Shown piece after piece: positions 21,501-30,234 of a stretch of 64,000 bases of DNA. This DNA comes from Bradyrhizobium sp. WSM1417. Lineage in GTDB: Bacteria > Pseudomonadota > Alphaproteobacteria > Rhizobiales > Xanthobacteraceae. The notes beneath the pieces are model-generated. The model was not told the origin of the DNA. It saw nothing but the letters and a program-made list of their open reading frames with translations, and searched no databases. Within the stretch, counting starts at the first letter, position 1. Each line of letters opens with the position of its first letter. The position numbers were made by a program, and so were the translations under genes. The DNA lies in NCBI RefSeq assembly GCF_000515415.1, contig NZ_KI911783.1, forward strand, positions 846,501-910,500. Reading direction: 5' to 3'.

Positions 21501-21623
21501 TTACGCCGCAGTTGCCGGCGGCAGCGCCAGCACGGAATAGATCGCCTGGGCATCGCGCGAGGCGCGGAGCTTTTTGGCGATGTCCTGGTCGCGCAGCAGG
21601 CGGGCGATGCGGGCGAGCGCCTT
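21501..21623 (-). pseudogene. Duplicated 3' end of ptsN
   Basis: 123 bases align without gaps to the last 123 bases of ptsN (22039-22161), stop codon included, with nine differences (about 93% identity, counted by eye). There is no start and no 5' part. It lies in the same orientation, 538 bases downstream of the intact gene's end, and the two copies enclose a small membrane-protein gene. Confidence 0.92.
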
Positions 21624-21683
21624 CACTGCTGGCTATCAGCCGAAAGGCGACGAGCCACGCTCAAATCTCAGGCGCGCTCCATT

Positions 21684-21911
21684 CTAGATCTGCCTGATAG
21701 TCGATATCACCATGCAAAATAGCATCACGGCTCCCCACCCGAGTGCGACCCAGTAGAAGCACACGGAGGCGCCGAAAACCGTCTCGTTGCTTGCGCGGGT
21801 CACATAGCCGTTGCGACTCCAGACCTTTCCCTTGGTACTCGCAAGCCGCAACTGCCAAACCACGCTGGCCAACCATCCGAGCATGCCAACGAGTACGAGG
21901 AATTCAATCAA
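21684..21911 (-). CDS. Small two-TM membrane protein, unrecognised
   Basis: 75 aa with two hydrophobic stretches (about residues 2-20 and 46-70), basic loop between (LASTKGKVWSRNG). I do not recognise the family. TTG at 21911 is taken as start because AAGGGGG lies seven bases before it; the first internal ATG is at 21884. The GC content is visibly lower than in flanking genes. It sits between the intact ptsN and a copy of the ptsN 3' end, which suggests it arrived with that duplication. Confidence 0.6.
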   Translation of the reverse strand: MIEFLVLVGMLGWLASVVWQLRLASTKGKVWSRNGYVTRASNETVFGASVCFYWVALGWGAVMLFCMVISTIRQI

Positions 21912-22038
21912 GCACCAGCCCCCTTGCGAAGCCTGTGAGACATGCCCCAGTCACTGCGGCTCCAAACTTTCCCCTGGAAAGCGTCGGCAAATCTGGTCGA
22001 TGAAATAGAGCCACATACGAACGCGTGGCTATAGCCTA

Positions 22039-22500
22039 TTACGCCGCCGTCGCCGGCGGCAGCGCCAGCACCGAATAGATCGCCTGCGCATCGCGCGAGG
22101 CGCGGAGCTTTTTGGCGATGTCCTGATCGCGGAGGAGACGGGCGATGCGGGCAAGCGCCTTGAGGTGATCGGCGCCGGCGCCTTCGGGGGCGAGCAGCAG
22201 GAAGACGAGATCGACCGGCTGGCCGTCCATCGATTCGAAATCGATCGGACGATCGAGGCGGGCGAACAGGCCGAAGATCTTTTCCAGCTTGGGCAGCTTG
22301 CCGTGCGGAATCGCAACGCCGTAGCCGACCGCGGTGGTGCCGAGCTTCTCGCGTTGCAGGAGCACCTCGAACACGGACCGTTCGTTCTGCCCGGTCAGCT
22401 CGGCGGCCTTGGCCGCGAGTTCCTGAAGCGCCTGCTTCTTGCTGTTGACCTTCAATGCCGGGAGAATCGCCTCGGGCGCGACCAGATCGGTAATCGGCAT
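22039..22500 (-). CDS. ptsN: Nitrogen regulatory EIIA protein (EIIA-Ntr)
   Basis: Phosphoacceptor of the nitrogen phosphotransferase chain (PtsP-NPr-EIIA), 153 aa. His66 in GVAIPHGKL is the phosphorylation site; VFLLLAPEGAGADHLK is the other conserved block. In rhizobia it links nitrogen status to K+ transport and other targets. ATG at 22500. Located downstream of rpoN and hpf as in most proteobacteria. Its last 41 codons are duplicated at 21501-21623. Confidence 0.95.
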   Translation of the reverse strand: MPITDLVAPEAILPALKVNSKKQALQELAAKAAELTGQNERSVFEVLLQREKLGTTAVGYGVAIPHGKLPKLEKIFGLFARLDRPIDFESMDGQPVDLVFLLLAPEGAGADHLKALARIARLLRDQDIAKKLRASRDAQAIYSVLALPPATAA

Positions 22501-22737
22501 GGAAGTCTTCCGAGGTGAATGAAAACGTCAGGTTCCGAATTGGCCAGCCTGGACAAAGAACCTGGGCGGGCCGACGTCGAGAAGTTGAAGCAGGAGGCGG
22601 ACTTAGCTCGCCCCTGATGTGGGGGGCTTCTACTCCAACGCAATCCCGGTGCCAACTCCCGCGTGCAGCTTTGCCCCGGTCATTGTTAAGGCGGAAAGAG
22701 GCCCCGGCGCCGGGCCGCAGGGTGTCGCCCAGCGGCC

Positions 22738-23355
22738 TCAGGCCTTGCCGTCCGCCTTGACCTCGGCCTTGGCCCCTGGGGGGTCGATCCAGCCGACATT
22801 GCCGTCCGCCCGGCGGTAAATGATGTTCACCCGGCCCGAGGAGCCGTGCTGAAACACCAGGCAGGGCGCCCCGCTGAGGTCGAGTTCCATGACCGCTTCG
22901 CTCACGGACAGCGGCTTCAGCGAGGTGGTGGCCTCGGCGATGATGACGGGGCTGTAGCCGGTGATTTCGTCCTCGTCCTCACCTTCGCCCGGGGCCTCCA
23001 GCACGTAGCTGGTGGCATCCATGGCGGCCAGCGCCGCGGAGGCGACATGGGCCTTGCGGGCGGAGCGGTCCTTGAGCCGGCTCTTGTAGCGCTTGAGCCG
23101 CTTCTCGATCATCACCAGCGCCTGGTCGGCACTGGCATAGGCGTCCGGTGCGTTCGAATCGGCCTCGAGCGTGATTCCCGAATCGAGATGCAGCGCGCAG
23201 TCGGTGCGGAAACCGAAGCCGTCCTTGCTCAGCGTGATGTGGCCGGAATAATTGCCGTCGAAATATTTGCGCAGGACCTCTTCAGTCCGGTCGGTGACGC
23301 GGCCGCGCAGGGCCTCGCCGACGTTGACGCTCTTTCCCGAGATGCGGAGAGTCAT
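22738..23355 (-). CDS. hpf: Ribosome hibernation promoting factor, long form
   Basis: Binds 30S subunits and drives ribosome dimerisation in resting cells. 205 aa: N-terminal S30AE domain (MTLRISGKSVNVGEALR to about 110) and C-terminal dimerisation domain (SEAVMELDLSGAPCLVFQ onward), joined by an acidic linker. ATG at 23355 follows GAGG; an earlier in-frame TTG-type extension overlaps the rpoN end and is not used. Between rpoN and ptsN, the standard cluster. Confidence 0.95.
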   Translation of the reverse strand: MTLRISGKSVNVGEALRGRVTDRTEEVLRKYFDGNYSGHITLSKDGFGFRTDCALHLDSGITLEADSNAPDAYASADQALVMIEKRLKRYKSRLKDRSARKAHVASAALAAMDATSYVLEAPGEGEDEDEITGYSPVIIAEATTSLKPLSVSEAVMELDLSGAPCLVFQHGSSGRVNIIYRRADGNVGWIDPPGAKAEVKADGKA

Positions 23356-23436
23356 GTGAACCTCGCTTGGTCCGTGCCTGGCCTGGATTTGGGCCCGATA
23401 GCAGATCGAGAGTAGCGCGATTTGGCGCCGGCGCAA

Positions 23437-25050
23437 TCAGGCCGGTTCGGGATTGCGGGAGCGATCGGCCATGGCGGTGGAGAGGACGTTACCAAGAGCG
23501 CTCTGCTTGTCGCGACGGCGTTGCACCGAGGAAGGAATGCGCATGGCTTCGCGGTACTTCGCGACCGTGCGGCGGGCGATATCAATGCCCGAGCCGCGCA
23601 AGCGTTCCACGATGGTGTCGTCGGACAGGATCGCGGACGGCGCCTCCGCATCGATCAGCAGCTTGATGTGGTGACGCACGGCTTCGGCCGAATGCGCCTC
23701 GCCGCCATCGGCCGAGGCGATCGAGGCCGTGAAGAAATATTTCAGCTCGAACGTGCCGCGATTGGTCGCCATGTATTTGTTGGCGGTGACGCGCGACACC
23801 GTGGATTCATGCATCTGGATGGCGTCGGCGACGGCCTTCAGATTCAGCGGTCGCAGATGCGCCACGCCATGGGTGAAGAAGCCGTCCTGCTGGCGCACGA
23901 TCTCGGTTGCGACTTTCAGGATGGTGCGGGCGCGCTGGTCGAGCGCGCGCACCAGCCACGTCGCGTTCTGAAGCGCGTCGGTGAAATACGATTTGTCGCC
24001 GTCCTTGCCGATCTTCTTCGAGAGCTGCGAATAGTAGGTCTGGTTGACCAGCACGCGCGGCAAGGTGTCGCTGTTGAGCTCGACATGCCAGCCGCCGTCG
24101 GGACCCGGGCGGACATAGACATCGGGCACCATGGTCTGGAGCCGCGCCGTACCGAACTTCATGCCGGGCTTGGGATTGAGCCGGCGGATCTCGCCGATCA
24201 TGTCGGCGATGTCCTCGTCGTCGACGCCGCAGAGCTTGCGCAAGGCCGCGACGTCGCGCTTGGCGAGGAGATCGAGATGCTCGACCAGGGCCTGCATCGC
24301 GGGATCGTAGCGGTCGAGCTCGCGGAGCTGGATCGCCAGGCATTCGCTCAGATTGCGCGCGCAGACGCCGGGCGGATCGAATTTTTGCAGCACGGCAAGA
24401 ACGTTCTCGACATCCTGTTGCGATGCGCCGAGCCGTTCGGCGGCCTGGCCGAGATCCGGGGGCAAATAGCCGGCCTCGTCGACGAGGTCGATCAAATACT
24501 GGCCGATCATGCGCTGCGCGGCCCCGGTGAAGGCAACCGAGAGCTGCTCGGCGAGATGGTCGCCGAGCGTAATCTCCGCGGCGACGAAGGCTTCGAGATT
24601 GTAGTCCTCGTCACCGGAGGCGCCGCCGCCCCATTCGGTATAGGTGGTCGGCGCCGCATCCTGGGCGTTGCGCGCGGCCGCCTCGGCCGGTTCCTCGGAG
24701 AAGACGTTGTCCAGGCCGGTGTCCATGGTCTGCTCGATCTCGGCGCGGGTGCCGAGATCCTTGCTCATCCACTCTTCCTGACCGGGCTCGAAGGCTTCGC
24801 CCGGGCCGCCGCCGGGCTCGTCGTTGTGGCCGCCGTCGCTGTCATTGAACTGGCCGGTCTCGGCCGGCCCCTCGCCCGCAGGCGGCTCGTCATTGGCCCG
24901 TTCCAGCAGGGGGTTACGCTCGAGTTCCTCTTCGACGAAGGTCGTGAGATCGAGATTGGACAATTGCAGCAGCTTGATCGCCTGCATCAACTGCGGCGTC
25001 ATGACCAGCGACTGCGATTGCCGGAACTCTAATCTCTGCGAAAGCGCCAT
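23437..25050 (-). CDS. rpoN: RNA polymerase sigma-54 factor
   Basis: Sigma factor for nitrogen, C4-dicarboxylate and other enhancer-dependent promoters. 537 aa: region I glutamine/leucine-rich N-terminus (RLEFRQSQSLVMTPQLMQAI), acidic region II (about 60-130), core-binding domain, HTH and the RpoN box ARRTVAKYREAM near the C-terminus. ATG at 25050. Downstream of lptB and upstream of hpf. Bradyrhizobium japonicum has two rpoN copies; which this corresponds to cannot be told without comparison. Confidence 0.97.
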   Translation of the reverse strand: MALSQRLEFRQSQSLVMTPQLMQAIKLLQLSNLDLTTFVEEELERNPLLERANDEPPAGEGPAETGQFNDSDGGHNDEPGGGPGEAFEPGQEEWMSKDLGTRAEIEQTMDTGLDNVFSEEPAEAAARNAQDAAPTTYTEWGGGASGDEDYNLEAFVAAEITLGDHLAEQLSVAFTGAAQRMIGQYLIDLVDEAGYLPPDLGQAAERLGASQQDVENVLAVLQKFDPPGVCARNLSECLAIQLRELDRYDPAMQALVEHLDLLAKRDVAALRKLCGVDDEDIADMIGEIRRLNPKPGMKFGTARLQTMVPDVYVRPGPDGGWHVELNSDTLPRVLVNQTYYSQLSKKIGKDGDKSYFTDALQNATWLVRALDQRARTILKVATEIVRQQDGFFTHGVAHLRPLNLKAVADAIQMHESTVSRVTANKYMATNRGTFELKYFFTASIASADGGEAHSAEAVRHHIKLLIDAEAPSAILSDDTIVERLRGSGIDIARRTVAKYREAMRIPSSVQRRRDKQSALGNVLSTAMADRSRNPEPA

Positions 25051-25141
25051 GAAGCAAGAACCGATCCCAAAAAGTTGGTCCGATTTTTGCTTATCCTAGT
25101 CCAAGCCCGATGTACACGTCTTGACGAATTGGAAAAACGGG

Positions 25142-26140
25142 CTAGAGGCGGAATTCCTCGCCAAGGTAAAGGCGGCGCACGTCCGGATCGGCCACGATCT
25201 CATCCGGGCTCCCCTCGGTCAGGATCTCACCGGCATAGACGATGTAGGCGCGATCGGTGAGGCCGAGCGTCTCGCGCACATTGTGGTCGGTGATCAGCAC
25301 GCCGATGCCGCGGTTGGTGAGGTGGCGGACCAGGTCCTGGATGTCGCCGACCGCGATCGGATCGATGCCGGCAAAGGGCTCGTCGAGCAGCATGTAGTTC
25401 GGACGCGTCGCCAGCGCGCGCGCGATCTCGACGCGGCGCCGCTCACCGCCGGACAGCGCGATCGACGGCGATTTCCGCAGGCGCGTGATGTTGAATTCGT
25501 CGAGCAGCGAATCGAGCTGCTGCTCGCGCTTCTTGCGCGAGGGCTCGACCACTTCGAGCACGGCACGGATGTTCTGCTCGACGGTGAGGCCGCGGAAGAT
25601 CGAGGCTTCCTGCGGCAAATAGCCGATGCCGAGCCGCGCGCGCTGATACATCGGCAGCTTGGTGACGTCGTGGCCGTCGAGCTCGATCGCACCGCGATCG
25701 GCCTTGATCAGGCCGGTGATCATGTAGAACACGGTGGTCTTGCCGGCGCCGTTGGGCCCGAGCAGGCCGACCGCTTCGCCGCGGCGCACATAGATGCTGA
25801 CGCCGCGCACGACCTGGCGGCTGCCGAAACTCTTTTCCACGCTATGCACAGCCAGGAAGCCCGGGCGCTTCAAGAGCTGAGGCCCGCCGGAACCATTGGG
25901 CCTGCCGGCAGCCCTGACGGGGTGAACCGCCTGGGCCCGGGGCGGCTCGGCCTGATAGTCGCCTTGGAATTGATCGGGTGCATGCATCGGTTGGTTACGG
26001 GCGATCGGCGGCGCGTCCCTGACCGGGCTGGCCACGAGACCGCCGACGCTGTCACCGAGCGCGGTGATGTCCTGGCGCGCAAATCCTGGCCGGCCGCGTT
26101 TGGCGGGGCGCCGACGGAACATGCTGAAGAGATCGACCAT
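25142..26140 (-). CDS. lptB: LPS export ABC transporter ATPase with N-terminal extension
   Basis: Cytoplasmic ATPase powering LPS extraction from the inner membrane, with LptFG. 332 aa, against about 240 in the family. The ATPase starts near residue 95 ([20 protein letters not shown] core): Walker [39 protein letters not shown]. The first 90 residues are proline/glutamine/arginine-rich with no visible fold. ATG at 26140 gives the full extension; later starts in the extension (MHAPDQF, about residue 52) are possible. Part of the lptC-lptA-lptB-rpoN cluster. Confidence 0.93.
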   Translation of the reverse strand: MVDLFSMFRRRPAKRGRPGFARQDITALGDSVGGLVASPVRDAPPIARNQPMHAPDQFQGDYQAEPPRAQAVHPVRAAGRPNGSGGPQLLKRPGFLAVHSVEKSFGSRQVVRGVSIYVRRGEAVGLLGPNGAGKTTVFYMITGLIKADRGAIELDGHDVTKLPMYQRARLGIGYLPQEASIFRGLTVEQNIRAVLEVVEPSRKKREQQLDSLLDEFNITRLRKSPSIALSGGERRRVEIARALATRPNYMLLDEPFAGIDPIAVGDIQDLVRHLTNRGIGVLITDHNVRETLGLTDRAYIVYAGEILTEGSPDEIVADPDVRRLYLGEEFRL

Positions 26141-26396
26141 CCCCGCCTTCTAGCCTTTCGCGACGATCCTGCGCGGTTTTCGCGCGATCTGCCGCGCCGG
26201 CCTCAGGATTCGCCGACGCAGCATGAATGAAGGGATGTCTCATGCCCAGTGAAACACGCCCGAAAAGCGGCGAACCCCGCTTCGAAAGCCCTTCGCGCTA
26301 GATACAGTCTCGGCGGGCAAGCTTCAACCTCGGATCGGCAGTATTCGACCCAAGCATCTGAAATCATTCTTCAAATTTACTTTGAGTGGCTTCAGC

Positions 26397-27116
26397 TCAT
26401 TTGGGCTTGGTTGCGCCAGGCAATTGCAGAGGTCCCGCGCCGGGTTTGCCCGCGCCGCCGGATCCACAATCATTGCCGCCGCCCTGCGGCAGCAGCGCCT
26501 GCACCCGGCCGCTGTCGGATTCCACACGTGACACGCCCGTGGTCATGTCGACCGCCAGCCGGTCGCCGCGCAGCACGTTCTTGCACTGCGTCAACACGAC
26601 GCCGCCAAGCATGGTGATGAGGTTGGTGCGGGTGTCGAACACGGCGGTCTCGCCCGTCACCACCTGGTCCTTCTGGGTGACCACGACATTGCCGCGCGCC
26701 TCCAGCCGCTTGATCGAGGAGTTCCCCCCCGGCCCCGGCGTCGCCGACTGCATCGGCGCCCCCTTTGCCGCCTTTGCCGCAGGCTGTGGCGTGGCCGGCT
26801 TGTCGCCGCCCGAATCGTAAAACACCACCAGCGTCTTCGAGGTCATGGTGGTGTCGCCCTGGATGACCTTCACATTGCCGGAGAAGGTCGCTTCCTTCTT
26901 CTTGTCCCGCATCTCGAGCGAGGCGGCTTCGATCTGGATCGGCTGGTCGCGGTTTTGCGAGAAGCCCTGCATCGCGTTGGGCACGCCTTGCATCGTGCTC
27001 TGCGCGCTTGCCACACCCGTTGCGACCAGTGCGAGGCCGACGGCGAGCGCGGCCGCACCAGGGATGACGCGCCGCTTGTCGTCGTTGCGCGGGAAAAACC
27101 TGATCATGAAAATCAC
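26397..27116 (-). CDS. lptA: LPS periplasmic bridge protein LptA
   Basis: Periplasmic OstA-fold protein carrying LPS across the periplasm; about 239 aa. Signal peptide around residues 16-39 (VIPGAAALAVGLALVATG..ASAQ). OstA core: IEAASLEMRDKKKEATFSGNV and VVTGETAVFDTRTNLI motifs (cores shown). A proline/alanine-rich insertion sits at about 105-130. Start taken as GTG at 27116, overlapping the lptC stop (GTGA); ATG at 27107 is nearly as likely. Confidence 0.9.
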   Translation of the reverse strand: MIFMIRFFPRNDDKRRVIPGAAALAVGLALVATGVASAQSTMQGVPNAMQGFSQNRDQPIQIEAASLEMRDKKKEATFSGNVKVIQGDTTMTSKTLVVFYDSGGDKPATPQPAAKAAKGAPMQSATPGPGGNSSIKRLEARGNVVVTQKDQVVTGETAVFDTRTNLITMLGGVVLTQCKNVLRGDRLAVDMTTGVSRVESDSGRVQALLPQGGGNDCGSGGAGKPGAGPLQLPGATKPK

Positions 27117-27841
27117 TTTGAATTGGCGGACTTGTTCTGGGGCGTACGTGTCTTCGCCGCCGGCGCGGGTTCAGTCGGCGCAGGCTGAGCGGCGGCGGGA
27201 TCGTCCAGTTTGTCGAGGTGCATCACCACATTGCCTTCGAAGCGGATGACGTCGCCGCCCTCCGTGATCCGCAGCCGATCGGCGGCCAGCGTTCCGTTGG
27301 TCAGCTTGACGTCGACATGCTCATCCGAGGAAACCGTACCCTTGCCCATGTCGACGAAGGCCGAGTTCAGCCGCGCCTCGTAGCCGGACGAGGTGCGCAG
27401 GAAGATGTCCTTGTGCAGGTCGAGCTGCTGTTGCTTGTTGTCGAATCGTCCGGTGCGGGCATCGAGGAACAGGGTCGATTGGTCTTCCATCAGCACTTTC
27501 GCGCGCAGATCATGGAGATCGACATGATCGGGATCGGTGATGTCCTGGGTCGCGGTCTTGGCCCAGAGCTCATAGGGCCGCTGATCCGGGGTGAAGCCGG
27601 ACATATGCGGCGATTCCATCGTGATCTTGGTGCCTGTCACCACGAGATTTCCGGAGTCGAGCTTCACGGGGATCTGGAAGGGGTTGAAGATGGTCGAGAT
27701 GAGGACGAGCAGACCCATCGCCGCAGCCACTGTCGCGGGCACCGCGACGCGCAGAATCCGCACCAGGCGGCTGTGGCGCGCCGCGCTGGCGAACTTCGCC
27801 GCAAGCGCGGCGTCGTAGGTGACATTATGGGCCGAATTCAC
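27113..27841 (-). CDS. lptC: LPS export system protein LptC
   Basis: Bitopic inner-membrane protein that hands LPS from LptBFG to LptA. 242 aa: TM anchor at about 30-52 (VAVPATVAAAMGLLVLISTI), then an OstA-like periplasmic domain, with a proline/alanine-rich tail. The stop overlaps lptA. 144 bases separate it from rnd. Identified mainly by position between rnd and lptA plus domain shape. Confidence 0.9.
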   Translation of the reverse strand: MNSAHNVTYDAALAAKFASAARHSRLVRILRVAVPATVAAAMGLLVLISTIFNPFQIPVKLDSGNLVVTGTKITMESPHMSGFTPDQRPYELWAKTATQDITDPDHVDLHDLRAKVLMEDQSTLFLDARTGRFDNKQQQLDLHKDIFLRTSSGYEARLNSAFVDMGKGTVSSDEHVDVKLTNGTLAADRLRITEGGDVIRFEGNVVMHLDKLDDPAAAQPAPTEPAPAAKTRTPQNKSANSK

Positions 27842-27985
27842 CTGGGCTCCTGAGGTGTCGCCCGCCTTGTCCGGCTGGCGGGCGCCCCATTGTAGCCGGC
27901 AACGCCAAAATATGCAGCCAGCGACAGGCCGTCACGAAAGTGTCTGAAACGGGGCGACCGCCCCACCCGGCCGCTCCGCGAAACG

Positions 27986-28600
27986 CTAGGAATGCGCGAA
28001 AATGTCCTGTTCGGCCCAGCCCTGGAGATCCAGCAAGGCGCGGGTCGGCAGGAAGTCGAAACAGGCTTTAGCCAGCGCGGTGCGGCCTTCCCGCGCCAGC
28101 ATGGCATCGAGCCGCTCGCGCAAGCCGTGCAGATGCAGCACGTCGGAGGCGGCGTAGGCGAGCTGCGGCTCGGTCAGGCTGTCGGAACCCCAATCGCTCG
28201 ATTGCTGCTGCTTGGAGAGGTCGACATTGAGCACCTCGCGCACCAGGTCCTTGAGGCCATGGCGGTCGGTATAGGTGCGGATCAGGCGGGAGGCGATCTT
28301 GGTGCAGTAGATCGGCCCGGTCATGACCCCAAACGTTTGATACAGCACCGCGACGTCGAACCGCGCAAAGTGGAAGATTTTCGTGTTCGCGGGATTGGCC
28401 AGCAGCGCCTTCAGGTTCGGCGCGTCGGTATGACCTTTGGGGATCTGCACCACGTCCGCGCTGCCGTCGCCGGGCGAGAGCTGCACCACGCAGAGCCGGT
28501 CGCGATGCGGGTTCAGGCCCATGGTCTCGGTGTCGATCGCGACCGCTCCGGTGTAGCGGGACAGATCTGGCAGGTCGCCGCGGTGCAGGCGTACGGTCAT
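27986..28600 (-). CDS. rnd: Ribonuclease D (short form)
   Basis: DEDDy 3'-5' exonuclease for RNA trimming, 204 aa. The three exonuclease motifs are visible: DTETMGLNP, HFARFDVAVLYQ, and YAASDVLHLHGL. The HRDC domain found in E. coli RNase D is absent, as usual for this alphaproteobacterial short form. ATG at 28600. rnd before lptC is a conserved order. Confidence 0.93.
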   Translation of the reverse strand: MTVRLHRGDLPDLSRYTGAVAIDTETMGLNPHRDRLCVVQLSPGDGSADVVQIPKGHTDAPNLKALLANPANTKIFHFARFDVAVLYQTFGVMTGPIYCTKIASRLIRTYTDRHGLKDLVREVLNVDLSKQQQSSDWGSDSLTEPQLAYAASDVLHLHGLRERLDAMLAREGRTALAKACFDFLPTRALLDLQGWAEQDIFAHS

Positions 28601-28719
28601 GGCGTTTCAAACCTCAATCGAATCGATGCGCCTGGGCAGGCTAATCCCCGGGACAGACGCTGGCGAGGGCCGGCCGCGATGTATCCGCTGGCAGCCGCCG
28701 GCGCAAGCATCAGACGCGG

Positions 28720-30234
28720 CTAGTAATTCAGGCGCACGAGTACGTCGTTGGTGCCGAAAGGGCTGGCGAGCGCATCGCAAGCCCCGCGTCGCGCGAAGAC
28801 GCAGGCCGGCTTGTCATCGCTCATCATTGCGCAACTTCGTGGCGAGAAATCCGCCGGCAATTCGCTGGCCAGGCTCGCCGGGCCGATGATGCGGTTGAAC
28901 CCGGCCTGATGCGTTTGCACCACAGCCGGAAGTCGCCCCTTGGCCAGGGGGTCGTCCCGATAAAAGGAATAGATCGGCCGGCGGGCCGCGAGCTGCCCGC
29001 GTCCGGGCACAAAGGGATAGTTGATCCCGTACAGGGCCAGACCGCAAAATTCAGGATCGGCCTCGAGCTCCGCCATCAACTGGGCCACGCCGATGCCGCG
29101 CATCCAGTTGTCGCGCATGATCAGCGTTGCGCCCGACAGACCGAGCGAGAGCAGCAGCCAGCCGCCACATACGACGGCAAGTGAGCGCCACGGGTTTTGC
29201 CCGCGCATCATCTGGACCCAATCGGCGGAGCCAAGTGCCGCCGCGATGATCAGCAGGGCGATCGACAGGAAAATGAAACGGTATTCCTTGTGTACGATCA
29301 TGCTGTGAAACGCGACGTTGACGACGGCCGCGACGATCAGCAGGGGGGCATGTCGCCAGCCGCGCCAGACCGCCAGCAGCATCAGCAGCGTCGCTCCCGA
29401 CCACAGAATTGAAGCCTGCAGAACGTAAGCGGCCGCCGGCGCGTCACCGAATTCCGATGCGCGGTCATGCAGGAGGTTTTGCTGAACATTCTGAACGAGC
29501 CACGCAAACGGCGCTGAGCCGTGGGCCAGGTCGATGGCGCCGGAGAGCACCAGGACCACGCATCCGCCCGCGACCAGGGCGATCGCGTTTCGTAGGTCGC
29601 GCCAGCACGCCGTCAACGCAAACACCGCGCAAGCCGGGACATATTGAAAGCGCCAGACACAGGCGAGAGCGAGCAATGCGCCTGCGATGAAGAGCCGGTG
29701 TCGCGCCAGCTCGCCCGTCAGCAGATAGGCCGCCGGCAAGATCACGGCCGTCGCCAGCGGTTCGCTGAGCGTGTGGGGCGCGTAGTAGACCAGCTCGAAC
29801 CAGACCGCGGCGGCAAACGCCGCGACGACGGCATGCGACCTGGAGATGCGTTCGCCGAAATGCCAGGCCGTCACGACGATCGACAGCGAGGCAAGCCCGA
29901 CCACCAGGCGAGGCACGACGAAGGCACCCCACCCGCCCGGCGCAAGCCAGTCTCCGAGAGCGACCGGCCCTGCGAACAAGGTCGGCAGAAACCAGCTCCG
30001 GATGCCGTCGCGCCATTCCCAGGTGACGACCCCCTGGTGGCCAAGCAGGCGCCAGGCCGGCTCCAGATATTGATACAGCTCGTCGACGTGAACGATGTTC
30101 GGCCAGAAGGCGAGCGGCAGCCGGACTGCCGTGGCCAGCAGCAGCAATGCGCACAAGGCGCCGTACCGTGTCGCGAAGCTTTCGGCTTTGACGGAAGGCG
30201 CGATGGCGGGCAGAGCTGCGGCGCTGGTCGTCAT
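28720..30234 (-). CDS. Mannosyltransferase-like polytopic membrane protein (GT22-like)
   Basis: 504 aa, about 10-12 hydrophobic segments. The first extracytoplasmic loop has NIVHVDELYQYLEPA, resembling the HxDE-type motif of Alg9/PIG-B-like (GT22) mannosyltransferases, which use dolichol/polyprenyl-phosphate sugars; IVHKEYRFIFLSIALL is also typical of that group. Acts presumably on an envelope glycan. ATG at 30234 overlaps the stop of the upstream gene (ATGA). The acceptor is unknown. Confidence in the membrane nature is high, in the sugar specificity low. Confidence 0.72.
   Translation of the reverse strand: MTTSAAALPAIAPSVKAESFATRYGALCALLLLATAVRLPLAFWPNIVHVDELYQYLEPAWRLLGHQGVVTWEWRDGIRSWFLPTLFAGPVALGDWLAPGGWGAFVVPRLVVGLASLSIVVTAWHFGERISRSHAVVAAFAAAVWFELVYYAPHTLSEPLATAVILPAAYLLTGELARHRLFIAGALLALACVWRFQYVPACAVFALTACWRDLRNAIALVAGGCVVLVLSGAIDLAHGSAPFAWLVQNVQQNLLHDRASEFGDAPAAAYVLQASILWSGATLLMLLAVWRGWRHAPLLIVAAVVNVAFHSMIVHKEYRFIFLSIALLIIAAALGSADWVQMMRGQNPWRSLAVVCGGWLLLSLGLSGATLIMRDNWMRGIGVAQLMAELEADPEFCGLALYGINYPFVPGRGQLAARRPIYSFYRDDPLAKGRLPAVVQTHQAGFNRIIGPASLASELPADFSPRSCAMMSDDKPACVFARRGACDALASPFGTNDVLVRLNY

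Noticed and set aside
23422-25032. A 536-codon plus-strand frame opposite rpoN
   Set aside because: Antisense shadow; it stops and starts with rpoN.
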